Shown: piece by piece, positions 8,181 to 16,332 of the stretch
Layout of the letters: each line of letters starts with the position of its first letter
Numbering within the stretch: position 1 is the stretch's first letter
DNA from: Desulfofundulus kuznetsovii DSM 6115
Lineage (GTDB): Bacteria > Bacillota > Desulfotomaculia > Desulfotomaculales > Desulfovirgulaceae
Assembly (NCBI RefSeq): GCF_000214705.1
Contig: NC_015573.1
Location: forward strand, 508,501 to 572,500
DNA length: 64,000 bases
Direction: 5' to 3'
Translations under genes and position numbers: made by a program
The notes under the pieces: generated by a model
The model's database searches: none
The model's input: only the letters and a program-made list of their open reading frames with translations
Told to the model about the DNA's origin: nothing

Positions 8181-8402
8181 TTGCGGGAAAAAGTTGAGGA
8201 AGTACTCAATAAAATACGCCCTGCCCTGCAGCGGGATGGCGGCGACGTGGAACTGGTGGATGTCGGTGCCGATGGTGTGGTAAAGGTCAGGTTAAAAGGT
8301 GCCTGTGGCGGGTGACCCATGTCCACCTATACCCTGAAAATGGGGATTGAGCGGTCGCTCAAGCAGGCAATTCCGGAGGTTAAAGAAGTTATTCAAGTTT
8401 AA
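8181..8402 (+). CDS. NifU C-terminal-domain Fe-S scaffold protein, probable selenoprotein (in-frame UGA)
   Basis: Translation from TTG 8181 (after GGGGGAGAGGGGA) gives a complete 73-residue stand-alone NifU C-terminal domain: [37 protein letters not shown], then TGA at 8313-8315, then [20 protein letters not shown] and EVKEVIQV before TAA. The family motif is CGGC; here UGA stands exactly at the second Cys. Everything else is intact and in frame on both sides, which favours selenocysteine over decay. A short hairpin (ACCC/GGGG, 8331-8345) lies about 16 bases beyond the UGA, where a bacterial SECIS would be, but it is weak. The protein would carry or deliver Fe-S clusters. The alternative is a nonsense mutation or sequencing error. 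Confidence 0.75.
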
Positions 8403-8409
8403 AGCCGTG

Positions 8410-8441
8410 AAAAAAGCCTCTGCACGAGCAGGGGTTTTTTC
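8410..8441 (+). terminator. Rho-independent terminator
   Basis: Stem CCTCTGC/GCAGGGG around ACGA, followed by TTTTTT, eight bases after the NifU-like stop codon. Confidence 0.85.
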
Positions 8442-8452
8442 TATAAAAGGGG

Positions 8453-9295
8453 GTGGCCCAGGTGCAACGGTACAAGGTGGCCGTATGTCAGATGATCATA
8501 CACCAGGAAAAAGAAAAAAATCTCGTCCGCGCCCGGGAGATGATTGCCCGCGCCGCGAAACAGGGGGCCAGGCTGGTGGTTCTGCCGGAAATGTTTAATT
8601 GTCCTTACGTGGCCAGGCTTTTCCCCCGGTATGCAGAGAGTTATCCGGAAGGGCCCAGTTTACAGATGCTGTCCCGGGCGGCCCGGGAGGAAGGGGTTTA
8701 CCTGGTGGGTGGCTCCCTCCCGGAACGGGATGGCGATCAGGTTTACAACACCAGTTTTATTTTTGCTCCTGACGGGCGGTTACTGGGGAAACACAGGAAG
8801 ATGCATCTTTTTGATGTGGAGCTGGCCAGCGGATTAACGGTTAAGGAATCCAGCACCCTCGGTGCCGGAAATCAGGTTACGGTGATTCCTTCGGAACTGG
8901 GCGACCTGGGTGTGGCCATCTGCTATGATATCCGTTTTCCCGAGCTCATGCGGTTGATGGTGTTAAAAGGAGCCCGGGTGGTGGTGATCCCGGCGGCCTT
9001 TAACATGACCACCGGCCCGGCCCACTGGGAGTTGATTTTCCGCATGCGGGCCATTGATAACCAGGCCTATTTCATCGGGGCGTCTCCGGCCCGGGATCCC
9101 ATGGCACCCTATGTGGCTTATGGCCACTCCCTGGTAGTGGATCCCTGGGGGAATGTGGTCAGCATGGCCCGGGAAGGGGAAGAGATTATCTATGCCGAGA
9201 TAGATCTGGATTTGATTGAGAGGATTCGCTCGGAACTGCCTTTGTTGCGTCACCGGCGTACGGATGTCTATGCCCTGGAGTTGCTCGCCCCGTAA
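8453..9295 (+). CDS. Carbon-nitrogen hydrolase (nitrilase superfamily, omega-amidase-like)
   Basis: A 280-residue enzyme of the nitrilase superfamily, closest by motif to the NIT2/YafV omega-amidase branch. The catalytic triad is visible: Glu46 (VVLPEMF), Lys116 (HRKMHLFD) and Cys157 (AICYDIRFPEL). These enzymes hydrolyse amides such as alpha-ketoglutaramate; the exact substrate is not shown. The start is GTG 8453 behind AAAGGGGGTGG. It is preceded by a terminator, so it starts a new unit, and is followed by ychF after 36 bases. Confidence 0.88.
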   Translation: MAQVQRYKVAVCQMIIHQEKEKNLVRAREMIARAAKQGARLVVLPEMFNCPYVARLFPRYAESYPEGPSLQMLSRAAREEGVYLVGGSLPERDGDQVYNTSFIFAPDGRLLGKHRKMHLFDVELASGLTVKESSTLGAGNQVTVIPSELGDLGVAICYDIRFPELMRLMVLKGARVVVIPAAFNMTTGPAHWELIFRMRAIDNQAYFIGASPARDPMAPYVAYGHSLVVDPWGNVVSMAREGEEIIYAEIDLDLIERIRSELPLLRHRRTDVYALELLAP

Positions 9296-9331
9296 TCCCT
9301 CTGGTAGAATAGAAAAGAATGGGGTGAGCAG

Positions 9332-10423
9332 ATGTTAAGTTTTGGCATTGTGGGCCTGCCCATGGTAGGCAAGACAACCATCTTTAATTTGGTCACCGAA
9401 AGCGGTGTACAGACTTCAAACTTTATGACCGGCAAAACCGAGACCAATATAGGTATGGCCCGGGTGAGGGATCCCCGGGTGGATTTTCTTTCCCGCCTGT
9501 ATAACCCCCGCCGCACCATTTACGCCCAGGTACAGTGCAGTGATGTGCCCGGTCTGGTGCGGGGAGCCAGTGAGGGCAAGGGAGTGGGAAACCAGTTTCT
9601 AGAAGGTATCCGGGGGGTGGACCTGCTGGTTCATGTGCTCCGGGCCTTTGCCAACCCGGATGTTCCCCATGTGGATGGGGAAATTGACCCCCTGCGGGAT
9701 CTGGAAACAGTTAGTTTGGAGCTGCTCCTGGCCGATATGGAGTTGCTGGAAAAGCGAATTGGCCGCATTAAATCCGGTAAAAAGATTAATAAAGAGGGCG
9801 CCTTGGAACTGGAAGTATTGGAAAAGTGCCTGGCTGCTCTGGAAAACGAGGTTCCTTTGCACCAGGTGGAGCTTACCGGAGAAGAAAGGGCGGTACTGCG
9901 CAACTATAATTTTTTAACCGAAAAACCCGTGATTCTGGTAGTGAATACCGATGAAGAGCAATTTAAATCGCGGCGGTATTCAGGGCGGGAGGCCCTGGAG
10001 GAGGCGGCATCGGCCCGGGGGCTAAAAATCATTGAAATTTGCGGTCAGTTGGAGATGGAAATCAGCCAGCTGTCGCCGGAAGACCGGGAGTTGTTTCTGG
10101 CTGATCTGGGGGTCGAGGAACTTGGCTCGGACCGGTTGGTACGTACCGCTTACGAGGAACTGGGTTTAATTTCCTTCTTTACCGTTGGGGAGGATGAAGT
10201 CAAGGCCTGGACCATTCGCAAGGGTACCGGTGCCAAAAAAGCTGCCGGTAAAATCCATTCCGATATGGAGCGGGGGTTTATCCGGGCGGAAGTGGTGGCC
10301 TTTAATGACCTCTACCAGCTGGGTTCCATGGCTAAGGTCAGGGAAAAAGGTCTGGCCCGCCTGGAAGGCAAGGACTACATTGTTCAGGATGGGGACATTA
10401 TCAACTTCCGGTTTAATGTGTAA
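9332..10423 (+). CDS. ychF: Obg-like ATPase YchF
   Basis: A 363-residue YchF family P-loop NTPase. G1 is GLPMVGKTT (residues 8-16), G3 is DVPGL, G4 is NTDE in place of the GTP-specific NKxD, fitting the known preference of YchF for ATP. A helical coiled domain follows (about 120-200) and the C-terminal TGS-like domain ends in QDGDIINFRFNV. YchF binds the ribosome and is linked to oxidative stress responses. Ribosome site GGGGTGAG precedes ATG 9332. Confidence 0.93.
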   Translation: MLSFGIVGLPMVGKTTIFNLVTESGVQTSNFMTGKTETNIGMARVRDPRVDFLSRLYNPRRTIYAQVQCSDVPGLVRGASEGKGVGNQFLEGIRGVDLLVHVLRAFANPDVPHVDGEIDPLRDLETVSLELLLADMELLEKRIGRIKSGKKINKEGALELEVLEKCLAALENEVPLHQVELTGEERAVLRNYNFLTEKPVILVVNTDEEQFKSRRYSGREALEEAASARGLKIIEICGQLEMEISQLSPEDRELFLADLGVEELGSDRLVRTAYEELGLISFFTVGEDEVKAWTIRKGTGAKKAAGKIHSDMERGFIRAEVVAFNDLYQLGSMAKVREKGLARLEGKDYIVQDGDIINFRFNV

Positions 10424-10472
10424 GGTAAAAACGTATAATAGGAGAAAATGGCAATTGGGGGCTTCTTGAGCT

Positions 10473-11366
10473 ATGGGTTACCGCGATCTTTTTCCGGACG
10501 AACTGGCGGCCCGGGTGGAGAAGGCGGTGGAGCTCCTGGCTGACTGCACGGTTTGCGCCCAGTACTGTCACGTCAACCGGTTGGAGGGAGAGAAGGGGTT
10601 TTGCCGGGGCGGCCGGCTGGCGGCGGTGAGCAGCTGGGGGCCCCATTTTGGGGAAGAGGAAGTCCTGGTGGGCCGGCACGGTTCAGGAACCATTTTTTTC
10701 GCCCATTGCAACCTGGCCTGCCGCTTTTGCCAGAACTGCGACATAAGCCAGTACGGCGAAGGCAGCGAACTGACTGCCCGGGAGCTGGCCAATGCCATGC
10801 TGGAATTGCAGGACATGGGCTGCCATAACATTAACCTGGTCTCCCCCAGCCACTATGTGCCGCAAATACTGGAGGCCCTGTATATTGCCGCGGGCGATGG
10901 CTTAACCCTGCCCCTGGTTTACAACACTGGTGGATATGACGCCCTGCCCACTTTAAAGTTGCTGGACGGGGTAGTAGATATTTACATGCCCGACATCAAG
11001 TTTGGCGATGACGAGATTGGTGAGCGTTATACCCGGGCAGCCAACTATTTTACGGTGGCCAAACAGGCGGTTAAGGAAATGCACCGGCAGGTAGGGGACC
11101 TGGTGGTAGATGAGCGGGGCATTGCCGTGCGGGGGCTTTTGGTGCGTCACCTGGTCATGCCCGGAGACCTCGCCCGTACCGGGGAGGTGATGAAATTCCT
11201 GGCCGGGGAAATATCCCCCAACACCTTTGTAAATATCATGGATCAATATTACCCGGCCCACGAAGCCCGCCGTTATCCGGAACTTTCCCGGCGGATTACC
11301 CGGGAGGAGTTTCACCGGGCGGTGGAAATTGCCCGGGAATGCGGTTTGCGGCGGATTTACGCGTAA
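10473..11366 (+). CDS. Radical SAM protein, PflX/pyruvate formate-lyase activase-like
   Basis: A 297-residue radical SAM enzyme with the motif CNLACRFCQNC near residues 79-89 ligating the 4Fe-4S cluster. An N-terminal Cys-rich segment (CTVCAQYCHVNR, then GFCRGGR) precedes it, as usual for the COG1313 PflX-like group. These proteins are annotated as pyruvate formate-lyase activating enzyme-like, but their glycyl-radical or other target is mostly unknown, and no glycyl-radical enzyme is near. It lies 49 bases after ychF and ends at a strong terminator. Confidence 0.85.
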   Translation: MGYRDLFPDELAARVEKAVELLADCTVCAQYCHVNRLEGEKGFCRGGRLAAVSSWGPHFGEEEVLVGRHGSGTIFFAHCNLACRFCQNCDISQYGEGSELTARELANAMLELQDMGCHNINLVSPSHYVPQILEALYIAAGDGLTLPLVYNTGGYDALPTLKLLDGVVDIYMPDIKFGDDEIGERYTRAANYFTVAKQAVKEMHRQVGDLVVDERGIAVRGLLVRHLVMPGDLARTGEVMKFLAGEISPNTFVNIMDQYYPAHEARRYPELSRRITREEFHRAVEIARECGLRRIYA

Positions 11367-11393
11367 GATATGAAAATCCTCTTTACCGCTTAA

Positions 11394-11444
11394 GCGGCGG
11401 TCGTTCCTGATGCGGCAAGGGATCCGGAACGACCGTCGTTTTTT
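11394..11444 (+). terminator. Rho-independent terminator
   Basis: Stem GCGGCGGTCGTTCC/GGAACGACCGTCGT (11394-11407 with 11426-11439) followed by a T-run, 27 bases after the radical SAM stop. Confidence 0.9.
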
Positions 11445-11720
11445 ATAGACACCCATAACGCATTCAACGCCACCAACAAAGGATGAAAATGGCCGCCGTT
11501 TTGCACGAAGCGAGCGACATTGAGCCGAGCAGATGCCAAACTTAGCGAGACCGAGGGCGGAGGCGGGGCCGAGGGCATGGATGCCCGAGGCCGGCCCCTG
11601 AGGCATGGATGCCGAATGGGCCGGGAACCCCGCCGGAGTCCGAGGTAGAGCGCTAGTTTGGCCTGCGAGGCGAACGGAGCGAGCGCGTGCAAACGGCAGG
11701 CAAGTACTATTTTCAGCACA
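11440..11720. repeat. Dispersed inverted-repeat element, family B copy 1
   Basis: Long imperfect inverted repeat. Left arm 11483-11518 (GAAAATGGCCGCCGTTTTGC, ACGAAGCGAGCGAC) pairs with the right arm around 11672-11715 (GAACGGAGCGAGCGCGTGCA, AACGGC, ACTATTTTCAG). The middle contains two GGCATGGATGCC-like palindromes. Copies occur at 47461-47644 and, as an inverted half, at 54315-54400; that half also matches the flank 11447-11482. Confidence 0.75.
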
Positions 11721-11801
11721 GGATTTGGCCACAGCATTTAAATAAGGTGGTATAAAATACTTTTCCTGTGAAATACTAGGCCGCGAGAGGAGGTGGAACA
11801 A

Positions 11802-12023
11802 ATGCATCACTGGCGGATGACCGAAATGGAGAAGCTTCACATTATGGAGCAGTTAAGGGCTGAGGAACTGTGCACCAAGAAAGCCCGCTTTTACCTCAAT
11901 CAGACCAGGGACCCGGCCATCCAGGGCCTGCTGCAGCAGTGCATTGACAAAGGGCAGCGGCATATCAGCACCCTGAACAACCTGCTTCAGGATGCCGGGT
12001 TACCGCGCATGGCGCAACACTAA
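11802..12023 (+). CDS. Small spore-coat-like helical protein
   Basis: A 73-residue helical protein, MHHWRMTEMEKLHIMEQLRA at its start, resembling short ferritin-like/CotF-related coat proteins. It is 32 bases upstream of a clear CotF-type gene and probably cotranscribed. The start at ATG 11802 follows GAGGAGGTGG; an in-frame GTG lies inside that ribosome site. Likely deposited in the spore coat late in sporulation (inference from neighbour and family). Confidence 0.65.
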   Translation: MHHWRMTEMEKLHIMEQLRAEELCTKKARFYLNQTRDPAIQGLLQQCIDKGQRHISTLNNLLQDAGLPRMAQH

Positions 12024-12055
12024 TTTCCAATTTCCACACACAGGAGGTGTGAGCA

Positions 12056-12358
12056 ATGCAGTTTTCCGACCGGGATATCCTGGCCGATATGCTCACCGGA
12101 GCCAAGATGATCTCCACGGGTTATCACATGGCCGTGCTGGAAGCGGCCAATGACCGGGTGCGGAACACCCTCATCCATATCAACAATGAAGAAATGCACA
12201 CCCAAAAGCAGATCTTTGATCTGATGCACTCCCGGGGCTGGTACCCTCTCGATCCTGTTTTCACGGGTACGCCTATGGGACCGGAAGCTACCAACATCCG
12301 TGGGCCCGAGGGTCCAATGGGGAGAATGGCCCCTGGAATGGGTCCCGCGCAAATGTAA
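12056..12358 (+). CDS. CotF-family spore coat protein
   Basis: A 100-residue protein with the CotF coat domain (SDRDILADMLTGAKMISTGY, then AVLEAANDRVRNTLIHINNEEMHTQKQIFDLM) and a Gly/Met/Pro-rich tail ending GPMGRMAPGMGPAQM. The tail is typical of coat proteins that self-assemble. The first AGGAGGTGTGAGCA lies just before ATG 12056. Second gene of a two-gene coat operon ending at the 12436 terminator. Confidence 0.85.
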   Translation: MQFSDRDILADMLTGAKMISTGYHMAVLEAANDRVRNTLIHINNEEMHTQKQIFDLMHSRGWYPLDPVFTGTPMGPEATNIRGPEGPMGRMAPGMGPAQM

Positions 12359-12435
12359 ACCGGTTCGGGACTCCCGTAAACGAATACGGCCAAAGCCCGC
12401 TACAGCGGGTACCTGTAGTTAAAAACAAGAAAGGG

Positions 12436-12467
12436 AAGACCGGGGAAAAAGGGGCCCGGTCTTTTTC
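12436..12467 (+). terminator. Rho-independent terminator
   Basis: Stem AAGACCGGG/CCCGGTCTT (12436-12444 with 12455-12463) followed by TTTTTCC. Ends the coat operon. Confidence 0.9.
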
Positions 12468-12794
12468 CTTCTGCCGGTTGCCAGCTTTGTATCGTGTAAA
12501 CAATCAAAAACAGTGGCCGGAAGGTTGCTTAAGAATGCGGGTTGAAAGGGGGATGGTGTAAACCGTAGGAACAATACCTTGCCGGAAGGCCACCATTGTA
12601 TAAAGCGGCAAGTTGCTGGTAGGCTTGCTTTTCCTGCATCTGGGGAAGAGTTTTTTACGTTTCAGGAGCCAAAACGTGCACCCCGCAGCCCTTTTGCATC
12701 GGCGGGTCCATGATAATGGCCGGTATTGAAGTAAAAACAGCTCATGAAAGCTGGTAGACAGGTGATAGCAGGAGGAATGTGGGGAGATGAGAGC
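12468..12794. other. Intergenic region before the acyl-CoA operon
   Basis: About 330 bases that must hold the promoter of the carboxyltransferase operon. I found no convincing sigma-A or sigma-54 consensus and no riboswitch. The frame of the carboxyltransferase extends to 12744 but without a ribosome site. Confidence 0.4.
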
Positions 12795-14342
12795 ATGGAT
12801 GGCGTGGATTTAAAAAGCCTGGATGCGGAGCTGGTGGAAAAGGAGTCACGCATAAAAACCGGCGGGGCACCCAAATATCACCGGAGCAATGCCGAGAAGG
12901 GCAAACTCTTTGCCAGGGACAGGCTAAAGCTCCTCCTGGATCCCGGCGCCCCTTTCTGCGAGGACGGCCTGTTTGCCAATAACCTGGCGGAAGACCTTCC
13001 CGCCGACGGGGTGATCACCGGTATAGGCAAGATCCACGGGCGCACCGTCTGTGTGATGGCCAATGATTCCACGGTGAAGGCCGGTTCCTGGGGCTGGCGC
13101 ACGGTAGAAAAGATCCTGCGCATCCAGGAGACGGCCATGGATATGAAGGTCCCCATGATCTATCTTGTCGACTCCGCCGGGGCCCGCATTACCGACCAGG
13201 TGGAGATGTTTCCCGGGCGGCGGGGTGCCGGAGCCATCTTTTACAACGAAGTGAAAATGTCGGGCATGGTGCCGCAGATTTGCCTGCTCTTCGGTCCCTC
13301 TGCTGCGGGTGGGGCCTATATCCCGGCTTTTTGCGACGTGGTTTTCATGGTGGAGGGCAATGCCAGCATGTACCTGGGTTCCCCCCGCATGGTCGAGATG
13401 GTCATTGGGGAGAAGACCACGCTGGAGGACCTGGGGGGTGCCCGCATGCACTGCACCGTCAGCGGCTGCGGTGACCTGCTCTGCAAAACGGAAGCGGAAG
13501 CCATTGAAGCCTGCCGCCGCTACCTGACCTATATGCCCCAGAACTATTTGGGTCGGCCGCCCATGGCCATGGAAGAGCCTCCCATAGAAGGACGGGATAT
13601 CGCCGATATTGTACCGGCTCGGGAGAGCGAACCCTTTGACATGTACGAGGTAATTGACCGGCTAATTGACCGGGGAACCTGGTTTGAGATAAAGAAACTG
13701 TTTGCCCCGGAGCTGATTACCGGCCTCTGCCGCATTGGCGGCCGGGTGGTGGGCTTGCTGGCCAACCAGCCCCGGGAAAAGGGGGGCGTGCTCTTTGTAG
13801 ACTCGGCCGATAAGGGTGCCCGGTTCGTTACCCTTTGCGACGCCTTTAATATTCCCTTGCTTTTCCTTGCCGACGTCCCGGGATTCATGGTCGGCGGATA
13901 TGTGGAGCGGCAGGGCATCATCCGCCACGGGGCCAAAATGATTTCCGCCGTTTCCGAGGCCACGGTGCCCAAAATTTCGGTTATTGTACGCAAGGCCTAC
14001 GGTGCAGGCCTGTACGCCATGTGCGGCCCGGCCTTTGAACCTGACTGCTGTATGGCCCTGCCCAGCGCCCAGGTGGCCGTGATGGGGCCCCAGGCGGCAG
14101 TCAAGGCCGTTTACGAGAACAAGATCAATGCCCTGCCCCCGGAGGAAAGACCGGCTTTCATCCAGCAAAAACAACAGGAATATCTTGAGGATGTGGACAT
14201 TTACCGGCTGGCCTCGGAGCTGGTGGTGGATCATATTGTACGGCCCGGGGATTTACGGGCGGAATTGATCGCCCGCTTCAATCTTTATGAATCGAAAAGA
14301 CAGCATTTTTCTGAGCGCAAGCATCCGGTTTATCCGGTATAG
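12795..14342 (+). CDS. Acyl-CoA carboxylase carboxyltransferase subunit
   Basis: A 515-residue biotin-dependent carboxyltransferase of the propionyl-/methylcrotonyl-CoA carboxylase beta (MmdA) family, usual length about 510-530. Seen: the N-terminal crotonase-like half with VDSAGARITDQVEMFPGRRG and GPSAAGGAYIPAFCD, and the C-terminal half with GFMVGGYVERQGIIRHGAKM and AYGAGLYAMCG, where the carboxybiotin and acyl-CoA pockets form. The start at 12795 follows GGGGAG by 8 bases. It heads an operon with an enoyl-CoA hydratase and an HMG-CoA-lyase-like gene, the order expected for 3-methylcrotonyl-CoA carboxylation in leucine/isovalerate catabolism. No biotin carboxylase or biotin-carrier gene is adjacent, so partners must be encoded elsewhere, or it is a decarboxylase component. 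Confidence 0.85.
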   Translation: MDGVDLKSLDAELVEKESRIKTGGAPKYHRSNAEKGKLFARDRLKLLLDPGAPFCEDGLFANNLAEDLPADGVITGIGKIHGRTVCVMANDSTVKAGSWGWRTVEKILRIQETAMDMKVPMIYLVDSAGARITDQVEMFPGRRGAGAIFYNEVKMSGMVPQICLLFGPSAAGGAYIPAFCDVVFMVEGNASMYLGSPRMVEMVIGEKTTLEDLGGARMHCTVSGCGDLLCKTEAEAIEACRRYLTYMPQNYLGRPPMAMEEPPIEGRDIADIVPARESEPFDMYEVIDRLIDRGTWFEIKKLFAPELITGLCRIGGRVVGLLANQPREKGGVLFVDSADKGARFVTLCDAFNIPLLFLADVPGFMVGGYVERQGIIRHGAKMISAVSEATVPKISVIVRKAYGAGLYAMCGPAFEPDCCMALPSAQVAVMGPQAAVKAVYENKINALPPEERPAFIQQKQQEYLEDVDIYRLASELVVDHIVRPGDLRAELIARFNLYESKRQHFSERKHPVYPV

Positions 14343-14356
14343 GGGAGGTCGGGGAA

Positions 14357-15136
14357 ATGGATTACGAAACCATCAAGGTAGAGCGGGGGCAAATCGGGGT
14401 CATTTTCTTTAACCGGCCCCAGGCCCTGAATGCCCTGAGCACGCAGATGGCCCGGGAACTGGTGGCGGCTCTGGAGGAGCTGGAACTGGACGACCGGGTG
14501 TTTGCGGCGGTACTTACGGCCGAGGGGGACCGGGCGTTTTGTGTGGGGGCAGATTTAAAAGAAAGAAAGAACATGACCAAAGCGGAGGTGAAGAAACAAA
14601 GGGCCCTGTTTGTCAAAGCCTTTGAAGCGGTGGTCATGTTTCCCAAGCCCCTGGTGGCGGCGGTGAACGGCTATGCCCTGGGCGGGGGGTGCGAATTCGC
14701 CCTGGGTTGCGATTTTATCATCGCCTCGGAAAAGGCATTCTTTGGCCTGCCGGAAGTAAGCCTGGCCGTTATTCCGGCTGGGGGAGGGACCCAGCTACTG
14801 CCGCGGGTCATTGGACGCGCTAAAGCCAAGGAACTCATTTTTACCGGGCGGCGCATATCCGCTGCCGAGGCCTACCGGCTGGGCATGGTCAACTATGTGG
14901 TTCCGGCGGAAAACCTGATGGCCAGGACCATGGAGATTATGCAGGAAATAGTCCAGAACGGCCCCATTGCCCTGCAGCAGGCCAAACGGGCCATCAATTT
15001 GGGGTTGGAGCTGGATCTGCATACCGCCTTTGCCCTGGAGGCGGAATGCTACAACGTTTGCCTGGCTACGGAAGACAGGGACGAAGGCCTGCGCGCCTTC
15101 AATGAAAAGAGAAAGCCGGTGTACAGGAACAGGTAA
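14357..15136 (+). CDS. Enoyl-CoA hydratase/isomerase (crotonase) family
   Basis: A 259-residue crotonase-fold protein of standard length. The oxyanion-hole segments are visible: AFCVGADLKERKNM near residues 57-70 and ALGGGCEFALGCDFIIAS near 106-123; the catalytic Glu pair position reads GLPEVSLAVIPAGGGTQLLPR, like AUH/methylglutaconyl-CoA hydratases and short-chain enoyl-CoA hydratases. It starts at ATG 14357, 14 bases after the carboxyltransferase stop, behind GGGGAGGTCGGGG. With its neighbours it would hydrate the carboxylated enoyl-CoA; a general crotonase role is the alternative. Confidence 0.85.
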   Translation: MDYETIKVERGQIGVIFFNRPQALNALSTQMARELVAALEELELDDRVFAAVLTAEGDRAFCVGADLKERKNMTKAEVKKQRALFVKAFEAVVMFPKPLVAAVNGYALGGGCEFALGCDFIIASEKAFFGLPEVSLAVIPAGGGTQLLPRVIGRAKAKELIFTGRRISAAEAYRLGMVNYVVPAENLMARTMEIMQEIVQNGPIALQQAKRAINLGLELDLHTAFALEAECYNVCLATEDRDEGLRAFNEKRKPVYRNR

Positions 15137-15172
15137 TTCCTCAAGCATTGATAAGATTGAGGAGGAATGGGT

Positions 15173-16192
15173 ATGGGGGAGTTAAAATATCCTAAAAAGG
15201 TGGTTCTGGGCGAAATCACCGTGCGGGATGGCTTCCAGCACGAAGAAAAATTCATCCCCACCCTGGCCAAGCTGTGGGTGCTGGAGCAGTTAATTTTAGC
15301 CGGTTTCAAACGATTGGAGGTGACCAATTTCGGCAACCCCCGGGGAATGCCCCAGTTTGCCGATGCGGAGGAGCTTTTCAAGCTCATCCGCACCAGCAAA
15401 AAGGTGCAGGATAAACTGCCCGGGGTGGAACTGACGGCCGTAACCATCCGGGAAAAGGCGGTGGACCGGGCCATTCGCGCACGGCAGGAGGGTTACGGTC
15501 CGGACCGTATTCTCATGATGGTATCCACTTCCGAGTCCCATCAGATTAAGAACTCCGGCCTGGACCACAAGGCCTACTGGGCGGAAGTGGAGCGCTGCAT
15601 TAAAAAGGCCCACGATGCGGGGATGAAATTTAACGGCACCGTGAGCACCATCTGGGGATGTCCCATTGAAGGGCCTACGGACATGAAGGCGGCTGTCGAG
15701 GTAACCAGGCGCTTTCTGGAGCTGGGGGCCGACGATATCGAGCATGCGGACCATGACGGTTCCGCCCCGCCCAACAGGGTGTACGACTATTTTTCCATGG
15801 TTCTGGATGCTTTTCCCAACCCGGACCTGCACATCGCCCACTTCCATGTGACCCGGGGTTGGGGACTGGCCAATGTGCTGGCCGCCCTGCTGGCCGGCAT
15901 CAACCATTTTGAAAGTACCATGGGCGGCATCGGCGGCCAGCCGGCCAATTTTGTCGACGGCGTTCCCGTCGCCGGTACCGGTTCATATTACTACCAGGAC
16001 CCCAACATTGTCGGCCTGGTCTGCACCGAGGATATGGTGGTGATGATGGACGAGATGGGCATCGACACGGGGGTTGATGTGGACCGGGTGCTGGAAATCG
16101 GGCGCATGGTGGAAAAAATTGTCGGCAGGCGGCTGCGCAGCGAATGTATCCGTACCGGCCGTATTCCCAAAGGACCTACGGGGCATAAGTAA
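15173..16192 (+). CDS. HMG-CoA lyase-like aldolase (HMGL family) with replaced catalytic Cys
   Basis: A 339-residue TIM-barrel protein of the HMGL-like/pyruvate carboxyltransferase family. VRDGFQHEEKFIPT (residues 18-30) matches the VGPRDGLQNE metal-site opening of HMG-CoA lyase, VTNFGNPRGMPQFAD (50-64) matches the substrate loop, and AHFH (222-225) supplies the metal-ligand histidines. The catalytic loop of true HMG-CoA lyases, GLGGCPYA, reads GIGGQPAN here, so the active-site Cys is Gln256. The protein therefore probably cleaves or condenses a related acyl-CoA by another route, or serves a variant lyase. The start at 15173 follows GAGGAGGA by 6 bases. Last gene of its operon; terminator at 16202. 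Confidence 0.75.
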   Translation: MGELKYPKKVVLGEITVRDGFQHEEKFIPTLAKLWVLEQLILAGFKRLEVTNFGNPRGMPQFADAEELFKLIRTSKKVQDKLPGVELTAVTIREKAVDRAIRARQEGYGPDRILMMVSTSESHQIKNSGLDHKAYWAEVERCIKKAHDAGMKFNGTVSTIWGCPIEGPTDMKAAVEVTRRFLELGADDIEHADHDGSAPPNRVYDYFSMVLDAFPNPDLHIAHFHVTRGWGLANVLAALLAGINHFESTMGGIGGQPANFVDGVPVAGTGSYYYQDPNIVGLVCTEDMVVMMDEMGIDTGVDVDRVLEIGRMVEKIVGRRLRSECIRTGRIPKGPTGHK

Positions 16193-16201
16193 ACAACTAA
16201 A

Positions 16202-16240
16202 GTCCCCTCGCGCCGTACCGCGGAAGGGGTCTTTTTTTTT
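16202..16240 (+). terminator. Rho-independent terminator
   Basis: CCCCT/AGGGG outer stem with inner CGCG pairing, then nine T residues. Ends the acyl-CoA operon. Confidence 0.9.
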
Positions 16241-16332
16241 ATCCTGTGCATTTATTTTACCTGCGAAAGGGAACTGGTGGTCCTCCGGCGAATGTTTAAA
16301 GCACGAACATTGGAGAAGGGAGGATTGAGAAT

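Noticed and set aside
8453-8598. Plus-strand frame at 8347-8598 covering the second half of the NifU-like gene
   Set aside because: It is in another frame from both the NifU-like gene and the nitrilase and passes through a terminator.
12590-12650. Possible sigma-54 promoter (GCTGGTAGGCTTGC)
   Set aside because: GG and GC are only 7 bases apart instead of 10.
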